A stretch of 64,000 bases of DNA from Cronobacter condimenti 1330 (GCF_001277255.1 NZ_CP012264.1:682001-746000); one strand, 5' to 3'. Positions 8,506-17,835 are shown, counted from the stretch's first letter. Numbers and translations: made by a program. Notes: generated by a model not told the origin, from the letters alone.

Positions 8506-9654
8506 TTAAGCACGGTGATCGTCGATAATGGCCAGCAACAGTTTGAGCGTGCCGAACAGCAGGCAGCAGATCATCAAACAGCTGGCTAACAGGTAGAGCG
8601 CTTCAGGGTAGCGGGCCTCTTCAGCAAGCTGTGGCGAGCTAATCACCGCCAGGCTTTTCAGCTTGCGAGCTGCCTCTACGCGCGTTTTTTCAATGGCCGT
8701 CAGCGCGAGCTGGTATAAATCGGTATCAAACGTGACGCGCGATTTCAGCTCGTCAAAATCCGCCGCCACGCGGTTAAGGCGGTCGCCTTCCGGCGCGGTA
8801 ATGCTGTTTTTCTCTTTATCGATCTGCGCGTTGATGGAGGCGAGCGTATTTTTGGTGGTGATAACCGGTGGCGCGTCTTCACGCAGATAGGTCAGCAAAG
8901 TGCGCAGCTCGGTTTCGAGGCGGATTTTCTGCTCGGTCAGATTGTTGACCGCCGAGCTTGCCGCCACGGCAGACGCCTGTGGGTCCAGCATCTGGTTACG
9001 ATTCTGGAAAGCGAGCAGGGCGCTTTTACTGGTATCCAACCGTTGACGCGCTTTTTCAAGCTCCCGTTCGGCAAAGGCCTGCTGATCGCGGGCAATTTGA
9101 TGGGATAGCTCGTTGATAAACCGTTCGGATTCGTTGAGCACCGCCTGGTTGAAGCGCAGGGCGAACTGCGGGGTAAATCCCTGCGTCTGGATGGTCAGCA
9201 GGCCATTTTTATTGTCGTAATTAATGGTGATGCGGTGGCGGTAATAATCCAGAAACTCTTCTGCGGAGGCGTTTGCGTAGAGGTGATAAAACAGAACCAG
9301 CCCGCTTGCGCCAAACGCCTTTTTAAAATCAAGCTGGCGGTCGAGCTTTTTCAGCAGATCCGGTGAGTGCAGATACTCCTTGAGATAGAGTGCATCTTCG
9401 GCGGAGGTGGGGTTAGCGGCGCCCATCAGCAGGCCGATATTCAGGCTGCCGCTTTCAATATCGCTGGCGCGCTTAATCGCCACCTGCGACTCGCTCACGT
9501 AGCGCGGCTGGCTGAACACCAGCAAATAAACGGCCAGTAAAAGAAAGGGCGCGCCAATGATAATTTTTCCGGTATGTTGCTGAAATAATGCCAACACGCG
9601 GGCAAGATCCCGCCGTCGCATCCATGCAGTAAAGCGCTTTATGTTATTGAGCAC
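8506..9654 (-). CDS. kpsE: Capsule export inner-membrane protein KpsE (PCP family)
   Basis: The 382-residue protein has a transmembrane segment at about residues 31-48 (IIIGAPFLLLAVYLLVFSQPRY) and another near the C-terminus (ALYLLASCLMICCLLFGTLKLLLAII). A coiled-coil-rich periplasmic domain lies between them, with ARDQQAFAERELEKARQRLD. This is the polysaccharide co-polymerase topology of KpsE, which links the inner-membrane exporter to KpsD. The start is GTG at 9652-9654; the E. coli protein begins in the same context (MLxxxK...WMR). It is the first gene of the kpsEDCS operon. The adjacent kpsF and kpsU genes of the E. coli K5-type locus are not present here, so Kdo and arabinose-5-phosphate supply presumably rely on the chromosomal kds genes. 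Confidence 0.93.
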   Translation of the reverse strand: MLNNIKRFTAWMRRRDLARVLALFQQHTGKIIIGAPFLLLAVYLLVFSQPRYVSESQVAIKRASDIESGSLNIGLLMGAANPTSAEDALYLKEYLHSPDLLKKLDRQLDFKKAFGASGLVLFYHLYANASAEEFLDYYRHRITINYDNKNGLLTIQTQGFTPQFALRFNQAVLNESERFINELSHQIARDQQAFAERELEKARQRLDTSKSALLAFQNRNQMLDPQASAVAASSAVNNLTEQKIRLETELRTLLTYLREDAPPVITTKNTLASINAQIDKEKNSITAPEGDRLNRVAADFDELKSRVTFDTDLYQLALTAIEKTRVEAARKLKSLAVISSPQLAEEARYPEALYLLASCLMICCLLFGTLKLLLAIIDDHRA

Positions 9655-10103
9655 GGTGTTAATACCATTAATTTTATGAATAAATGATAGAGATATATAT
9701 TTTTTAAAAATGTTCAGGCGCCAGACGGCGCATTCCCCGGCGCTATCCGCTATTCACCTTCAGAAAGCGTCCAGCATAGCGGTTTGCCGTGCTGCGAAGC
9801 GGTAATAAATCTAAACACTGAATATTGTTTTTATGTATTGACGCTATAAATGGTGAAAAGCGAGGGGAGAGGATGCGGACAACAGGCTGACCGCGGCCTG
9901 CTTACTCTGACAACGATTCCGTGACATTTTCATTCCATGAAAAAAGCGTAGCGCGAATAATAATAGGTGCCGTCGAAGGACGGGAAAAATAAAACCTAAA
10001 GGGCTAAATATGGTTGATTAAATATCATAATAAGGGTGAATGAACAAGAAAGCGGTAATGAATCGGAATTTAGGGTGGGTATAAATCTGTATGGCCGGCA
10101 GAT
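9655..10103. other. Intergenic region upstream of kpsE
   Basis: About 450 bases without a convincing gene separate kpsE from the ettA terminator. The 60 bases next to kpsE are very AT-rich and probably hold the leftward kps promoter, but no clear -35/-10 pair could be chosen. No good JUMPStart/ops element was found. This is the junction between the capsule locus and the conserved backbone. Confidence 0.5.
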
Positions 10104-10133
10104 AAAAAAACGGCCTTCTTGTGAAGGCCGTTT
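10104..10133 (-). terminator. Rho-independent terminator of ettA
   Basis: An 8-bp core stem (CGGCCTTC / GAAGGCCG, TTGT loop), extendable by three A-T pairs, has a run of seven A on the plus strand, which is the U tract for leftward transcription out of ettA. Confidence 0.85.
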
Positions 10134-10139
10134 AGGGTA

Positions 10140-11807
10140 TTACTTCGCAATACGTTTGTACTTAATACGCTTCGGCTCCAGCGCTTCCGCGCCCAGCGTG
10201 CGTTTTTTGTACTCTTCGTACTCGGTAAAGTTACCTTCGAAGAACTCGACTTTGCCTTCATCCTGGTAATCCAGAATGTGCGTGGCGATACGGTCCAGGA
10301 ACCAGCGGTCATGCGAGATAACCATCGCACAGCCCGGGAACTCCAGCAGGGCGTTTTCCAGCGCGCGCAGGGTTTCGATATCCAGGTCGTTGGTCGGTTC
10401 ATCGAGCAGCAACATGTTGCCACCTACCTGCAACAGCTTCGCCAGATGCAGACGACCGCGCTCACCACCAGAGAGTTCGCCGACGCGTTTGCCCTGATCG
10501 ACGCCTTTGAAGTTAAAGCGGCCTACGTATGCACGGCTCGGCATTTCGGTGTTGCCGATCTTCATGATATCCAGCCCGCCGGAAACTTCTTCCCAGACGG
10601 TTTTGCTGTTGTCCATCGCGTCACGGAACTGATCGACGGAGGCGAGCTTCACGGTTTCACCAAGCGTAATGGTGCCGCTGTCCGGCTGTTCCTGGCCAGA
10701 CATCATACGGAAGAGGGTAGATTTACCCGCGCCGTTCGGACCGATGATCCCGACAATTGCGCCTTTTGGCACAGAGAAGCTCAGATCCTCAATCAGCAGG
10801 CGATCGCCGTAAGATTTACGCAGGTTGCTGACTTCCACCACTTTATCGCCCAGACGCGGTCCCGGCGGAATAAAGAGTTCGTTGGTCTCGTTACGTTTCT
10901 GGTATTCGGTATTGTTAAGTTCTTCAAAGCGCGCCAGACGGGCTTTGCCTTTAGACTGGCGGCCTTTCGCGCCCTGACGTACCCACTCCAGCTCTTTCTC
11001 GATGGATTTACGACGCGCAGCTTCCTGCGAGGCTTCCTGCGCCAGACGCTGATCTTTTTGCTCAAGCCAGGAAGAGTAGTTACCTTCCCACGGAATGCCT
11101 TCACCGCGGTCCAGCTCCAGGATCCAGCCGGCTACGTTGTCGAGGAAGTAACGGTCGTGGGTGATTGCCACCACGGTACCTTCGAAGTCGTGCAGGAAGC
11201 GTTCCAGCCAGGCGACAGATTCGGCGTCCAGGTGGTTGGTCGGTTCGTCGAGCAGCAGCATGTCCGGCTTTTCAAGCAGCAGGCGGCAGAGCGCGACGCG
11301 GCGGCGTTCACCACCGGAGAGCGTCGCGACTTTGGCTTCCCAGTCCGGCAGGCGCAGGGCGTCAGCCGCGCGCTCAAGCTGCACGTTCAGGTTATGGCCG
11401 TCGTGGGCCTGGATAATTTCTTCCAGTTTGCCCTGCTCGGCGGCGAGCTTATCGAAATCGGCGTCCGGATCGGCGTAGAGCGCGTAGACTTCGTCCAGAC
11501 GCTTGAGCGCGCCGACGACTTCCGACACCGCTTCTTCGATAGATTCGCGCACGGTATGTTCAGGGTTGAGCTGTGGTTCCTGCGGCAGGTAACCAATTTT
11601 AATGCCAGGCTGCGGACGGGCTTCACCTTCGATATCTTTATCGATGCCCGCCATGATGCGCAGCAGGGTGGATTTACCGGCGCCGTTCAGGCCCAGTACA
11701 CCGATTTTGGCACCAGGGAAAAAGCTCAGAGAGATATTCTTCAGAATGTGTCGCTTCGGCGGAACGACTTTGCCGACGCGATGCATGGTGTAAACGAATT
11801 GAGCCAC
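10140..11807 (-). CDS. ettA: Energy-dependent translational throttle protein EttA (ABC-F)
   Basis: The 555-residue protein contains two ABC ATPase domains in tandem with no membrane segment. Domain 1 has GLNGAGKST (about residues 39-47) and LSGGERRRVALCR. Domain 2 has GPNGAGKST (about 356-364) and LSGGERGRLHLAK. LLLDEPTNHLD and LLLDEPTNDLD Walker B motifs are present, and the linker is rich in Lys/Glu/Gln (KSIEKELEWVRQGAKGRQ). EttA binds the ribosomal E site and gates the first elongation steps according to the ADP/ATP ratio. It is divergent from slt with about 230 bases between them and has its own terminator, so it is likely monocistronic. Confidence 0.97.
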   Translation of the reverse strand: MAQFVYTMHRVGKVVPPKRHILKNISLSFFPGAKIGVLGLNGAGKSTLLRIMAGIDKDIEGEARPQPGIKIGYLPQEPQLNPEHTVRESIEEAVSEVVGALKRLDEVYALYADPDADFDKLAAEQGKLEEIIQAHDGHNLNVQLERAADALRLPDWEAKVATLSGGERRRVALCRLLLEKPDMLLLDEPTNHLDAESVAWLERFLHDFEGTVVAITHDRYFLDNVAGWILELDRGEGIPWEGNYSSWLEQKDQRLAQEASQEAARRKSIEKELEWVRQGAKGRQSKGKARLARFEELNNTEYQKRNETNELFIPPGPRLGDKVVEVSNLRKSYGDRLLIEDLSFSVPKGAIVGIIGPNGAGKSTLFRMMSGQEQPDSGTITLGETVKLASVDQFRDAMDNSKTVWEEVSGGLDIMKIGNTEMPSRAYVGRFNFKGVDQGKRVGELSGGERGRLHLAKLLQVGGNMLLLDEPTNDLDIETLRALENALLEFPGCAMVISHDRWFLDRIATHILDYQDEGKVEFFEGNFTEYEEYKKRTLGAEALEPKRIKYKRIAK

Positions 11808-12041
11808 GTTGGACTTCGCCTCTTATGATGATGAAGGGGTTAACAGCTGCGAAGTTTAGCTGTTTTCGAGGCTTAATCCCAGCCAGCAACGCCGCGAATG
11901 CGGTATCAAAGGCATTAATACGCGAATGGTAAAAAAATGTTCGCGACATGGCGCAACGGCCTTCGCCTGGTTAGCATGAAGTATCTGAGAATTTCAGGCG
12001 GCATGAGGCTGCCGGTCAGTCAATTAACATGAGGAAGGATT

Positions 12042-13976
12042 GTGGGAACATCCAGACAGGTCGTCTGGCGTTGGCTCGCGGCAGGCATCTGCCTGCTGAC
12101 GCTCGGCCAGGCCGCACGTGCCGATTCGCTCGACGAGCAGCGCAGCCGCTATGCGCAGATCAAACAAGCGTGGGATAGCCGGCAGATGGACGTAGTGGAG
12201 CAACTGATGCCCACGCTGCAAACCTATCCGCTCTATCCCTATTTGCAGTATCGCCAGTTAACTGACGATCTGATGAATCAGCCGACTATCACGGTACAGC
12301 AGTTTATCCAGGCGAACCCGACGCTGCCGCCGGCACGCTCGCTTACGTCTCGTTTTGTTAATGAACTGGCGCGTCGTGAAGACTGGCGTGGCCTGCTGGC
12401 CTTCAGTCCGCAACCGCCGGGCAGCACCGAGGCGCAGTGCAATTACTATTACGCCAAATTTAACACCGGCGACGCCCAGGGTGCGTGGCAGGGTGCGAAA
12501 GATTTGTGGCAGACAGGCAAAAATTTACCGGCCTCGTGCGAGCGACTTTTCCAGGCGTGGCGCACCTCCGGCGCACAGGATCCACTGGCGTATCTTGAGC
12601 GTATTCGTCTGGCGATGAAAGAGGGCAACACGCGGCTGGTGAGTTCGCTGGCAGGCCAGTTACCGGCCGATTACCAGACCATCAGCAGCGCGCTGGTGAG
12701 TCTCGCCAACGATCCCAACAGCGTGATGACCTTTGTACGCAGCGTCGGGGCGACCGACTTTACGCGTCAGATGGCGGCCGTGGCGTTTGCAAGTGTCGCC
12801 CGTCAGGATGTGGAAAACGCCAGACTGATGATTCCCTCGCTCATTCAGGCGCAGCAGCTAAACGATGCACAGGCGCAGGAGCTTCGCGATATCGTGGCGT
12901 GGCGCCTGATGGGCAATGACGTGACCGATGAGCAGGCTCGCTGGCGCGACGATGCGATCATGCGCTCGGAATCCACTTCGCTGATTGAGCGCCGGGTGCG
13001 CATGGCGCTTGGCATCGGCGATCGCGGCGGTCTGAACACCTGGCTTGCGCGCTTGCCGATGGAGGCTAAAGAGAAAGACGAATGGCGCTACTGGCAGGCG
13101 GATCTCCTGATGGAGCGCGGGCGCGACGACGAGGCGAAAACGATTCTGCATTCGCTGATGCAGGAGCGCGGTTTCTACCCGATGGCTGCGGCGCAGCGGC
13201 TGGGGGAAGATTATCCGCTGCGGGTCGATAAAGCGCCTGCGGTCAACGCTACGCTGTTTGAAGGCCCAGAAATGGCGCGCGTGCGCGAGCTTATGTACTG
13301 GGGACTGGATAACACCGCGCGCAGCGAATGGGCGAATCTCGTCACCAGCCGCAGTAAGCAGGAACAAGCGGCGCTGGCGCGCTACGCCTTTGATCGTAAC
13401 TGGTGGGATCTGAGCGTGCAGGCGACGATCGCCGGTAAACTGTGGGATCAGCTCGAAGAGCGCTTCCCGCTGGCGTATAAAGATCTGTTCGCCCGCTACG
13501 TGAGCGATAAAACCGTTGCGCAGAGTTACGCGATGGCAATCGCGCGGCAGGAAAGCGCCTGGAACCCGAAAGTGCGCTCGCCGGTGGGGGCGTCTGGCCT
13601 CATGCAGCTTATGCCCGGCACCGCAACCCATACGGTGAAAATGTTTAATCTGCCAGGCTACAGCAGCAGCGCGCAGTTACTCGATCCGGAAACCAATATT
13701 CAGATAGGCACGAGTTATTTGCAGTATGTCTATGGGATGTTCGACAACAACCGTATTTTCGCCTCCGCCGCCTATAACGCAGGGCCAGGACGCGTACGCA
13801 CCTGGCTTGGCAACAGCGCCGGGCGTATTGATGCGGTAGCGTTTGTGGAAAGTATTCCGTTTTCCGAGACGCGTGGTTACGTGAAAAACGTACTGGCTTA
13901 CGACGCCTATTATCGCTATTTCATGGGCGATAAACCGGTGCTGATGACCGATGCGGAGTGGCGCCGCCGTTACTGA
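12042..13976 (+). CDS. slt: Soluble lytic murein transglycosylase Slt70
   Basis: The 644-residue protein starts at GTG (12042) after a GAGGAAGG ribosome site. The N-terminus is a signal peptide ending ...GQAARA before DSLDEQRSRYAQIKQAW, which is nearly identical to the start of the mature E. coli protein. The long alpha-helical U-domain is followed by a C-terminal goose-lysozyme-like domain. Its catalytic Glu504 lies in RQESAWNP, with GASGLMQLMPGTA and YNAGPGRVRTWL after it. It cleaves peptidoglycan glycan strands with formation of 1,6-anhydro-MurNAc in the periplasm. trpR follows. Confidence 0.97.
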   Translation: MGTSRQVVWRWLAAGICLLTLGQAARADSLDEQRSRYAQIKQAWDSRQMDVVEQLMPTLQTYPLYPYLQYRQLTDDLMNQPTITVQQFIQANPTLPPARSLTSRFVNELARREDWRGLLAFSPQPPGSTEAQCNYYYAKFNTGDAQGAWQGAKDLWQTGKNLPASCERLFQAWRTSGAQDPLAYLERIRLAMKEGNTRLVSSLAGQLPADYQTISSALVSLANDPNSVMTFVRSVGATDFTRQMAAVAFASVARQDVENARLMIPSLIQAQQLNDAQAQELRDIVAWRLMGNDVTDEQARWRDDAIMRSESTSLIERRVRMALGIGDRGGLNTWLARLPMEAKEKDEWRYWQADLLMERGRDDEAKTILHSLMQERGFYPMAAAQRLGEDYPLRVDKAPAVNATLFEGPEMARVRELMYWGLDNTARSEWANLVTSRSKQEQAALARYAFDRNWWDLSVQATIAGKLWDQLEERFPLAYKDLFARYVSDKTVAQSYAMAIARQESAWNPKVRSPVGASGLMQLMPGTATHTVKMFNLPGYSSSAQLLDPETNIQIGTSYLQYVYGMFDNNRIFASAAYNAGPGRVRTWLGNSAGRIDAVAFVESIPFSETRGYVKNVLAYDAYYRYFMGDKPVLMTDAEWRRRY

Positions 13977-13991
13977 TCGGCGGTGTTGTGC

Positions 13992-14019
13992 TATGCTGGC
14001 GTACTAGTGAACGAGTATG
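13992..14019 (+). promoter_or_regulatory. trpR promoter -10 and trp operator
   Basis: A -10-like TATGCT (13992-13997) is followed directly by GTACTAGTGAACGAGTAT (14001-14018). The latter is a near-palindrome resembling the TrpR operator consensus (core ACTAGT), 11 bases before the trpR ATG. In E. coli TrpR represses its own gene through a site in the same place. The -35 element, inside the end of slt, is weak. Confidence 0.75.
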
Positions 14020-14029
14020 GCGGCATCCG

Positions 14030-14359
14030 ATGACTCAACATTCAACCTATTCCGCGGCCCAGGCCGAACAGAGCAACCAGGAGTGGCTGCGTTTTGTGGC
14101 GCTCCTGAAGCAATCTTTCGACAACGAGCTTCATCTTCCTTTGCTGACGCTGCTGCTGACGCCGGACGAACGCGCCGCGCTCGGCACGCGCGTGCGGATA
14201 ATCGAAGAGTTGTTACGCGGAGAAATGAGCCAGCGCGAACTGAAAAGCGAGCTGGGCGCGGGTATCGCAACGATCACCCGCGGCTCTAACAGCCTGAAAG
14301 CGGCGCCAGCTGAGCTTCGTCAGTGGCTCGAACAGGAGTTGTTACAGGCTCAGCGGTAA
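14030..14359 (+). CDS. trpR: Trp operon repressor TrpR
   Basis: The 109-residue protein is chosen from ATG 14030. The frame is open further upstream into slt, but homology starts at MTQHSTYSAAQAEQ. It is all-helical, with the DNA-reading helices in GEMSQRELKSELGAGIATIT followed by RGSNSLKAAP, as in E. coli TrpR. It binds L-tryptophan as corepressor and represses trp, aroH, mtr and its own gene; an operator is visible just upstream. The 3' end overlaps the convergent yjjX by 10 bases. Confidence 0.97.
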   Translation: MTQHSTYSAAQAEQSNQEWLRFVALLKQSFDNELHLPLLTLLLTPDERAALGTRVRIIEELLRGEMSQRELKSELGAGIATITRGSNSLKAAPAELRQWLEQELLQAQR

Positions 14360-14865
14360 ATCGCGTTATGAAAGGGGCTTAAGGCCAGGATCACCGCCTG
14401 ATGGTAGACGCTGCTGCGCGTCAGTTTACCTGCGGTGAAAATGCCGATAGCCCCTTCTTTACGCCCAATCTCGTCAATGCCTGTCCAGGCAGACATCACC
14501 GGTCCCAGGGCTTTTCCGGCGCGCACTTCTTCCAGAATCGCCGCAGGCAATGGCAGCGTCGCAGAACGCGCTTCGCCACGCTGCTGCGCGCTTTCAATCA
14601 CAACCCAGCTAAACGTGCTGCCTTCATCGATACCGGCTTCGATAGCCACCCAGTAATCGGCGTCCGGGCGAAGTGCGCGGGCGTTAATGACGCGCTGGCG
14701 CGCGCCAAGGCGCGTTTCGTCACTGCCAAGTGGCTGCTCAGGCACGCCGCTATCGACGGAGACGGCATCAATATGGCAGGATGCTTCGCCAAAAATCTCG
14801 CTAAATGCACGCAGAATCGCCTGAATTTTGGCTGGATTCGTCGTGGCGCAGACAACATGGTACAT
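14350..14865 (-). CDS. yjjX: Inosine/xanthosine triphosphatase YjjX
   Basis: The 171-residue protein is taken from ATG 14863-14865 (MYHVVCATTNPAKIQAI). The open frame extends to 15204 but has no homology there and runs antisense to gpmB. ATTNPAKIQA, AIEAGID and GRKEGAIGIFTAGKLTRSSVY are the family landmarks. YjjX hydrolyses ITP and XTP to the diphosphates, cleaning non-canonical purines from the nucleotide pool. It is convergent with trpR (10-base overlap) and divergent from gpmB. Confidence 0.95.
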   Translation of the reverse strand: MYHVVCATTNPAKIQAILRAFSEIFGEASCHIDAVSVDSGVPEQPLGSDETRLGARQRVINARALRPDADYWVAIEAGIDEGSTFSWVVIESAQQRGEARSATLPLPAAILEEVRAGKALGPVMSAWTGIDEIGRKEGAIGIFTAGKLTRSSVYHQAVILALSPFHNAIYR

Positions 14866-14920
14866 AATAAATACACACTCACAGACGTTTAAAGTCGCAG
14901 CAGTATAACGGATAAAAAGC

Positions 14921-15568
14921 ATGTTACAGGTATATCTGGTTCGCCACGGTGAAACGCAGTGGAACGCCGAGCGACGCATCCAGGGGCAATCGGACAGCCC
15001 ATTGACTGAAAAAGGGGAACGCCAGGCTATGCAGGTGGCGCAGCGCGCCAAAGCGCTTGGCATCACGCACATTATCACCAGCGATCTGGGGCGTACCCGG
15101 CGCACGGCGGAGATTGTCGCGCAGGGCTGCGGCTGCGACGTGATACTCGATGCGCGCCTGCGCGAGCTGGATATGGGCATTCTGGAAAGACGCCATCTCG
15201 ACACGCTTAGCGAGGAAGAGGAGGGCTGGCGGCGTCAGTTGGTCAACGGCACGCCTGACGGGCGCATTCCAAAAGGCGAATCGATGCAGGAAGTGAGCGA
15301 TCGTATGCACGGCGCGCTGAACGCCTGTCTCGAACTGCCGGAAGGCAGCCGCCCGTTACTGGTCAGCCACGGCATGGCGCTCGGTTGCCTGGTCAGTACC
15401 ATCCTCGGGTTGCCAGCGTACGCGGAGCGCCGTCTGCGCCTGCGTAACTGCTCGATTTCCCGCGTGGATTATCAGCAGAGCCCATGGCTCGCGTCCGGTT
15501 GGGTGGTGGAGACGGCAGGCGACGTGTCGCATCTTGATGCGCCTGCGCTGGATGAGCTACAGCGTTAA
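14921..15568 (+). CDS. gpmB: Histidine-phosphatase-family protein GpmB
   Basis: The 215-residue protein opens with MLQVYLVRHGETQWN, the RHG motif with phospho-accepting His9; a second catalytic His is in VSHGMALG. It belongs to the cofactor-dependent phosphoglycerate mutase/phosphatase branch. E. coli GpmB (YtjC) has little mutase activity and behaves as a phosphatase, so substrate assignment is uncertain. Its stop overlaps the end of the convergent rob by 4 bases. Confidence 0.95.
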   Translation: MLQVYLVRHGETQWNAERRIQGQSDSPLTEKGERQAMQVAQRAKALGITHIITSDLGRTRRTAEIVAQGCGCDVILDARLRELDMGILERRHLDTLSEEEEGWRRQLVNGTPDGRIPKGESMQEVSDRMHGALNACLELPEGSRPLLVSHGMALGCLVSTILGLPAYAERRLRLRNCSISRVDYQQSPWLASGWVVETAGDVSHLDAPALDELQR

Positions 15569-16434
15569 CGGCGAACCGGGATAAGGTACTCGCAGCGCAG
15601 GTTTATATCGCGTTCCTGAGCGCTGGTTTCTTCTGAGAGGAAATAGCGCTCAATATCCTGACCGCGGCGGCGTGTCAGCCCCAGGGCGGGCATGCAGGTA
15701 CCATATACCGTCAGGATAAACTCCTGTACGCCAGTGCCCGGACCTTCGTAGGTGAACTGCACATAATCGCCGCCTTCCAGCGTGACCGGGTGCGCATGTT
15801 CCACGCAGCCTTCCGCCAGCGGCTCCGGCAGCGCGGTGGTGTAAAAGACTTCCTGCTCGTCGTCTTTCTCTGCGCTCGGACGCGATTCGTTCAGGCCGTA
15901 AAATGCAGGCGGGATTGTCGGGCAGTTTGCGAGAAATTCCCGCCAGAACTGGACGCGCATCTGCTGGCGCATTTCAGAGATTTGCTCCAGCGAGCAGGTA
16001 TAGCTCTGCGTAAGGCCCGTCAGTTGCAGCGGGGCCAGCGTAACAAACTGATGCGGCGGCGGCGTGAACGGTTCGAGGCGAATCGGTGGGCGCATACCCT
16101 GCGCGTTCCAGTCCGGGGAGCGGCGATAAAGCGCCGGCGTCAGCGAAAACTGTTTTTTAAACGCGCGGGTAAACGTCTGCTGCGAGTCGAAACGGTATTG
16201 CAGCGCGATATCCAAAATAGGGCGCGCCGTCAGGCGCAGAGCGACCGCGGATTTCGACAAGCGTCGCGCGCGGATATAAGCGCCAATGGCCTGGCCCGTT
16301 ACCTCTTTGAACATACGTTGCAAATGCCACTTGGAATACCCGGCTTTGGCCGCCACATTGTCCAAAGACAAGGGGTGATCAAGATGGCTTTCCAGCCAGG
16401 TAAGCAGATCCCGAATGATCCCAGACTGATCCAT
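15565..16434 (-). CDS. rob: Right-origin-binding transcriptional activator Rob
   Basis: The 289-residue protein has the same length as E. coli Rob. Residues about 8-106 form an AraC/XylS-type double helix-turn-helix (AGYSKWHLQRMFKEVTGQAIG and FDSQQTFTRAFKKQFS). Residues from about 125 form a GyrI-like effector domain. Rob activates the mar/sox/rob regulon (acrAB, micF, solvent and antibiotic tolerance), and bile salts or fatty acids relieve its sequestration. It is divergent from creA. Confidence 0.96.
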   Translation of the reverse strand: MDQSGIIRDLLTWLESHLDHPLSLDNVAAKAGYSKWHLQRMFKEVTGQAIGAYIRARRLSKSAVALRLTARPILDIALQYRFDSQQTFTRAFKKQFSLTPALYRRSPDWNAQGMRPPIRLEPFTPPPHQFVTLAPLQLTGLTQSYTCSLEQISEMRQQMRVQFWREFLANCPTIPPAFYGLNESRPSAEKDDEQEVFYTTALPEPLAEGCVEHAHPVTLEGGDYVQFTYEGPGTGVQEFILTVYGTCMPALGLTRRRGQDIERYFLSEETSAQERDINLRCEYLIPVRR

Positions 16435-16644
16435 ATATAATCCTCATCCTTAAACGCAGTGCCTGAAAAAGTGGGTAGCGAATAGTAGCATTTTTTGCTC
16501 TTCTGGCATTCAGTGTTTTCTTTTGCGCCTTGGGCGAGATCTGCTGCTACAAAAAGGGTTTTTTGAGTAACAATGTGATCTGTAAGGTTTTTTGTTCTCA
16601 CAGTGAATAGTCACGAAACGTAACCTTAAATGAATGGTAACAAT

Positions 16645-17124
16645 ATGAAATATCGGGTGTTATTAGTTCCCCTAATGTTTATGGCATTTAGCGGCGGTTT
16701 GCGGGCAGAAGAGATTGGTTCGGTAGATACCGTATTCAAATGGCTGGGGCCGGATCACAAAATTGTCGTGGAAGCGTTTGACGATCCGGATGTCAAAAAT
16801 GTGACCTGTTACCTGAGCCGTGCAAAAACCGGCGGGATCAAAGGTGGGTTGGGGCTCGCGGAAGATACCTCAGACGCGGCGATTTCCTGCCAGCAGGTTG
16901 GGCCAATTGAGCTGAGCGATAAAATCAAAGCTGGAAAAGCGCAGGGCGATGTGGTGTTCCAGAAGCGTACCTCGCTGGTTTTCAAAAAATTGCAGGTGGT
17001 GCGTTTTTACGATGCGAAGCGCAATACGCTGGCGTATCTGACCTATTCCGACAAAGTGGTCGAAGGCTCGCCTAAAAACGCACTGAGCGCAGTGCCAATT
17101 ATGCCGTGGGGCCAGGCCCGGTAA
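16645..17124 (+). CDS. creA: Conserved periplasmic protein CreA
   Basis: I chose ATG 16645 (MKYRVLLVP...) rather than the in-frame ATG five codons earlier, because it matches the family start and gives a compact signal peptide ending SGGLRA before EEIGSVDTVF. The mature region (DDPDVKNVTCYLSRAKTGGIKGGLGLAEDTSDAAISCQQ) is nearly identical to E. coli CreA. It is the first gene of creABCD, 18 bases before creB. The function is not established. Confidence 0.95.
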   Translation: MKYRVLLVPLMFMAFSGGLRAEEIGSVDTVFKWLGPDHKIVVEAFDDPDVKNVTCYLSRAKTGGIKGGLGLAEDTSDAAISCQQVGPIELSDKIKAGKAQGDVVFQKRTSLVFKKLQVVRFYDAKRNTLAYLTYSDKVVEGSPKNALSAVPIMPWGQAR

Positions 17125-17142
17125 TTCACAGGATTATTCAGG

Positions 17143-17835
17143 ATGAATCAGACAACCGTCTGGCTGGTAGAGGATGAGACCAGCATCAGCGAAGCGCTGG
17201 CGTATGTCATGCAGCTTGAAGGCTTTACGGTACGGGCGTTTGAGCGCGGGTTGCCCGCGCTGGACGCCGCCCGTCATACGCTCCCGGATCTGGTGGTGCT
17301 GGATGTCGGCCTGCCCGATATCAGCGGCTTTGAATTGTGCCGTCAGCTGCTGGCAGCACATCCGGCGTTGCCGGTGCTGTTTTTGACGGCGCGTAGCGAA
17401 GAAGTCGATAGGCTTATCGGCCTTGAAATCGGCGCGGATGATTATGTTGCCAAGCCGTTTTCGCCGCGCGAGGTCTGTGCTCGCGTGCGGACCATTCTGC
17501 GACGCCTGCAAAAACAGCAGAGCGGCACGCAGTCAGTGGTGCGCGCGGGCCGTTTCGAACTGAACGAGGCGGCCGCGCAGATAGCCTGGTGCGGGCAGAC
17601 GTTACCACTGACGCGATATGAATATCTGCTGCTGAAAACGCTGCTGCTGGCGCCGGGCCGTGTCTATTCGCGCCAGCAACTGATGGACCATGTCTGGGGC
17701 GATGCCAACGACAGTTTCGATCGCACTGTTGATACCCATATCAAAACGCTGCGGGCCAAGCTGCGTGCGGTCAACCCTGACGTTTCGCCCGTTAATACGC
17801 ACCGGGGGCTGGGTTATAGCCTGGCGGTAAACTGA
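17143..17835 (+). CDS. creB: Response regulator CreB
   Basis: The 230-residue OmpR/PhoB-type regulator has a receiver domain with the acidic pair E10/D11, phospho-acceptor Asp54 (VVLDVGLPD) and Lys104 (AKPFSP). A winged-helix DNA-binding domain follows (residues about 130-228, ending FDRTVDTHIKTLRAKLR...THRGLGYSL). It is partnered with CreC; the stop and next start overlap by one base (TGATG). CreB binds cre-tags (TTCAC-N6-TTCAC), one of which precedes creD here. Confidence 0.96.
   Translation: MNQTTVWLVEDETSISEALAYVMQLEGFTVRAFERGLPALDAARHTLPDLVVLDVGLPDISGFELCRQLLAAHPALPVLFLTARSEEVDRLIGLEIGADDYVAKPFSPREVCARVRTILRRLQKQQSGTQSVVRAGRFELNEAAAQIAWCGQTLPLTRYEYLLLKTLLLAPGRVYSRQQLMDHVWGDANDSFDRTVDTHIKTLRAKLRAVNPDVSPVNTHRGLGYSLAVN

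Noticed and set aside
9735..9760. Possible JUMPStart/ops element on the minus strand (GCGGATAGCG) upstream of kpsE
   Set aside because: It differs from the GGCGGTAG core by an inserted base and lacks the flanking consensus; not enough to call.
10278..11828. 516-codon rightward ORF opposite ettA
   Set aside because: Antisense shadow of a well-identified gene; composition follows ettA codons.
14866..15204. N-terminal extension of yjjX
   Set aside because: The extra 113 codons run antisense to gpmB and are Arg/Ser-rich without homology; the start at 14865 matches the family.
16435..16644. Search for mar/rob boxes or a cre-tag in the rob-creA gap
   Set aside because: No match good enough to the marbox or TTCAC-N6-TTCAC pattern was found.
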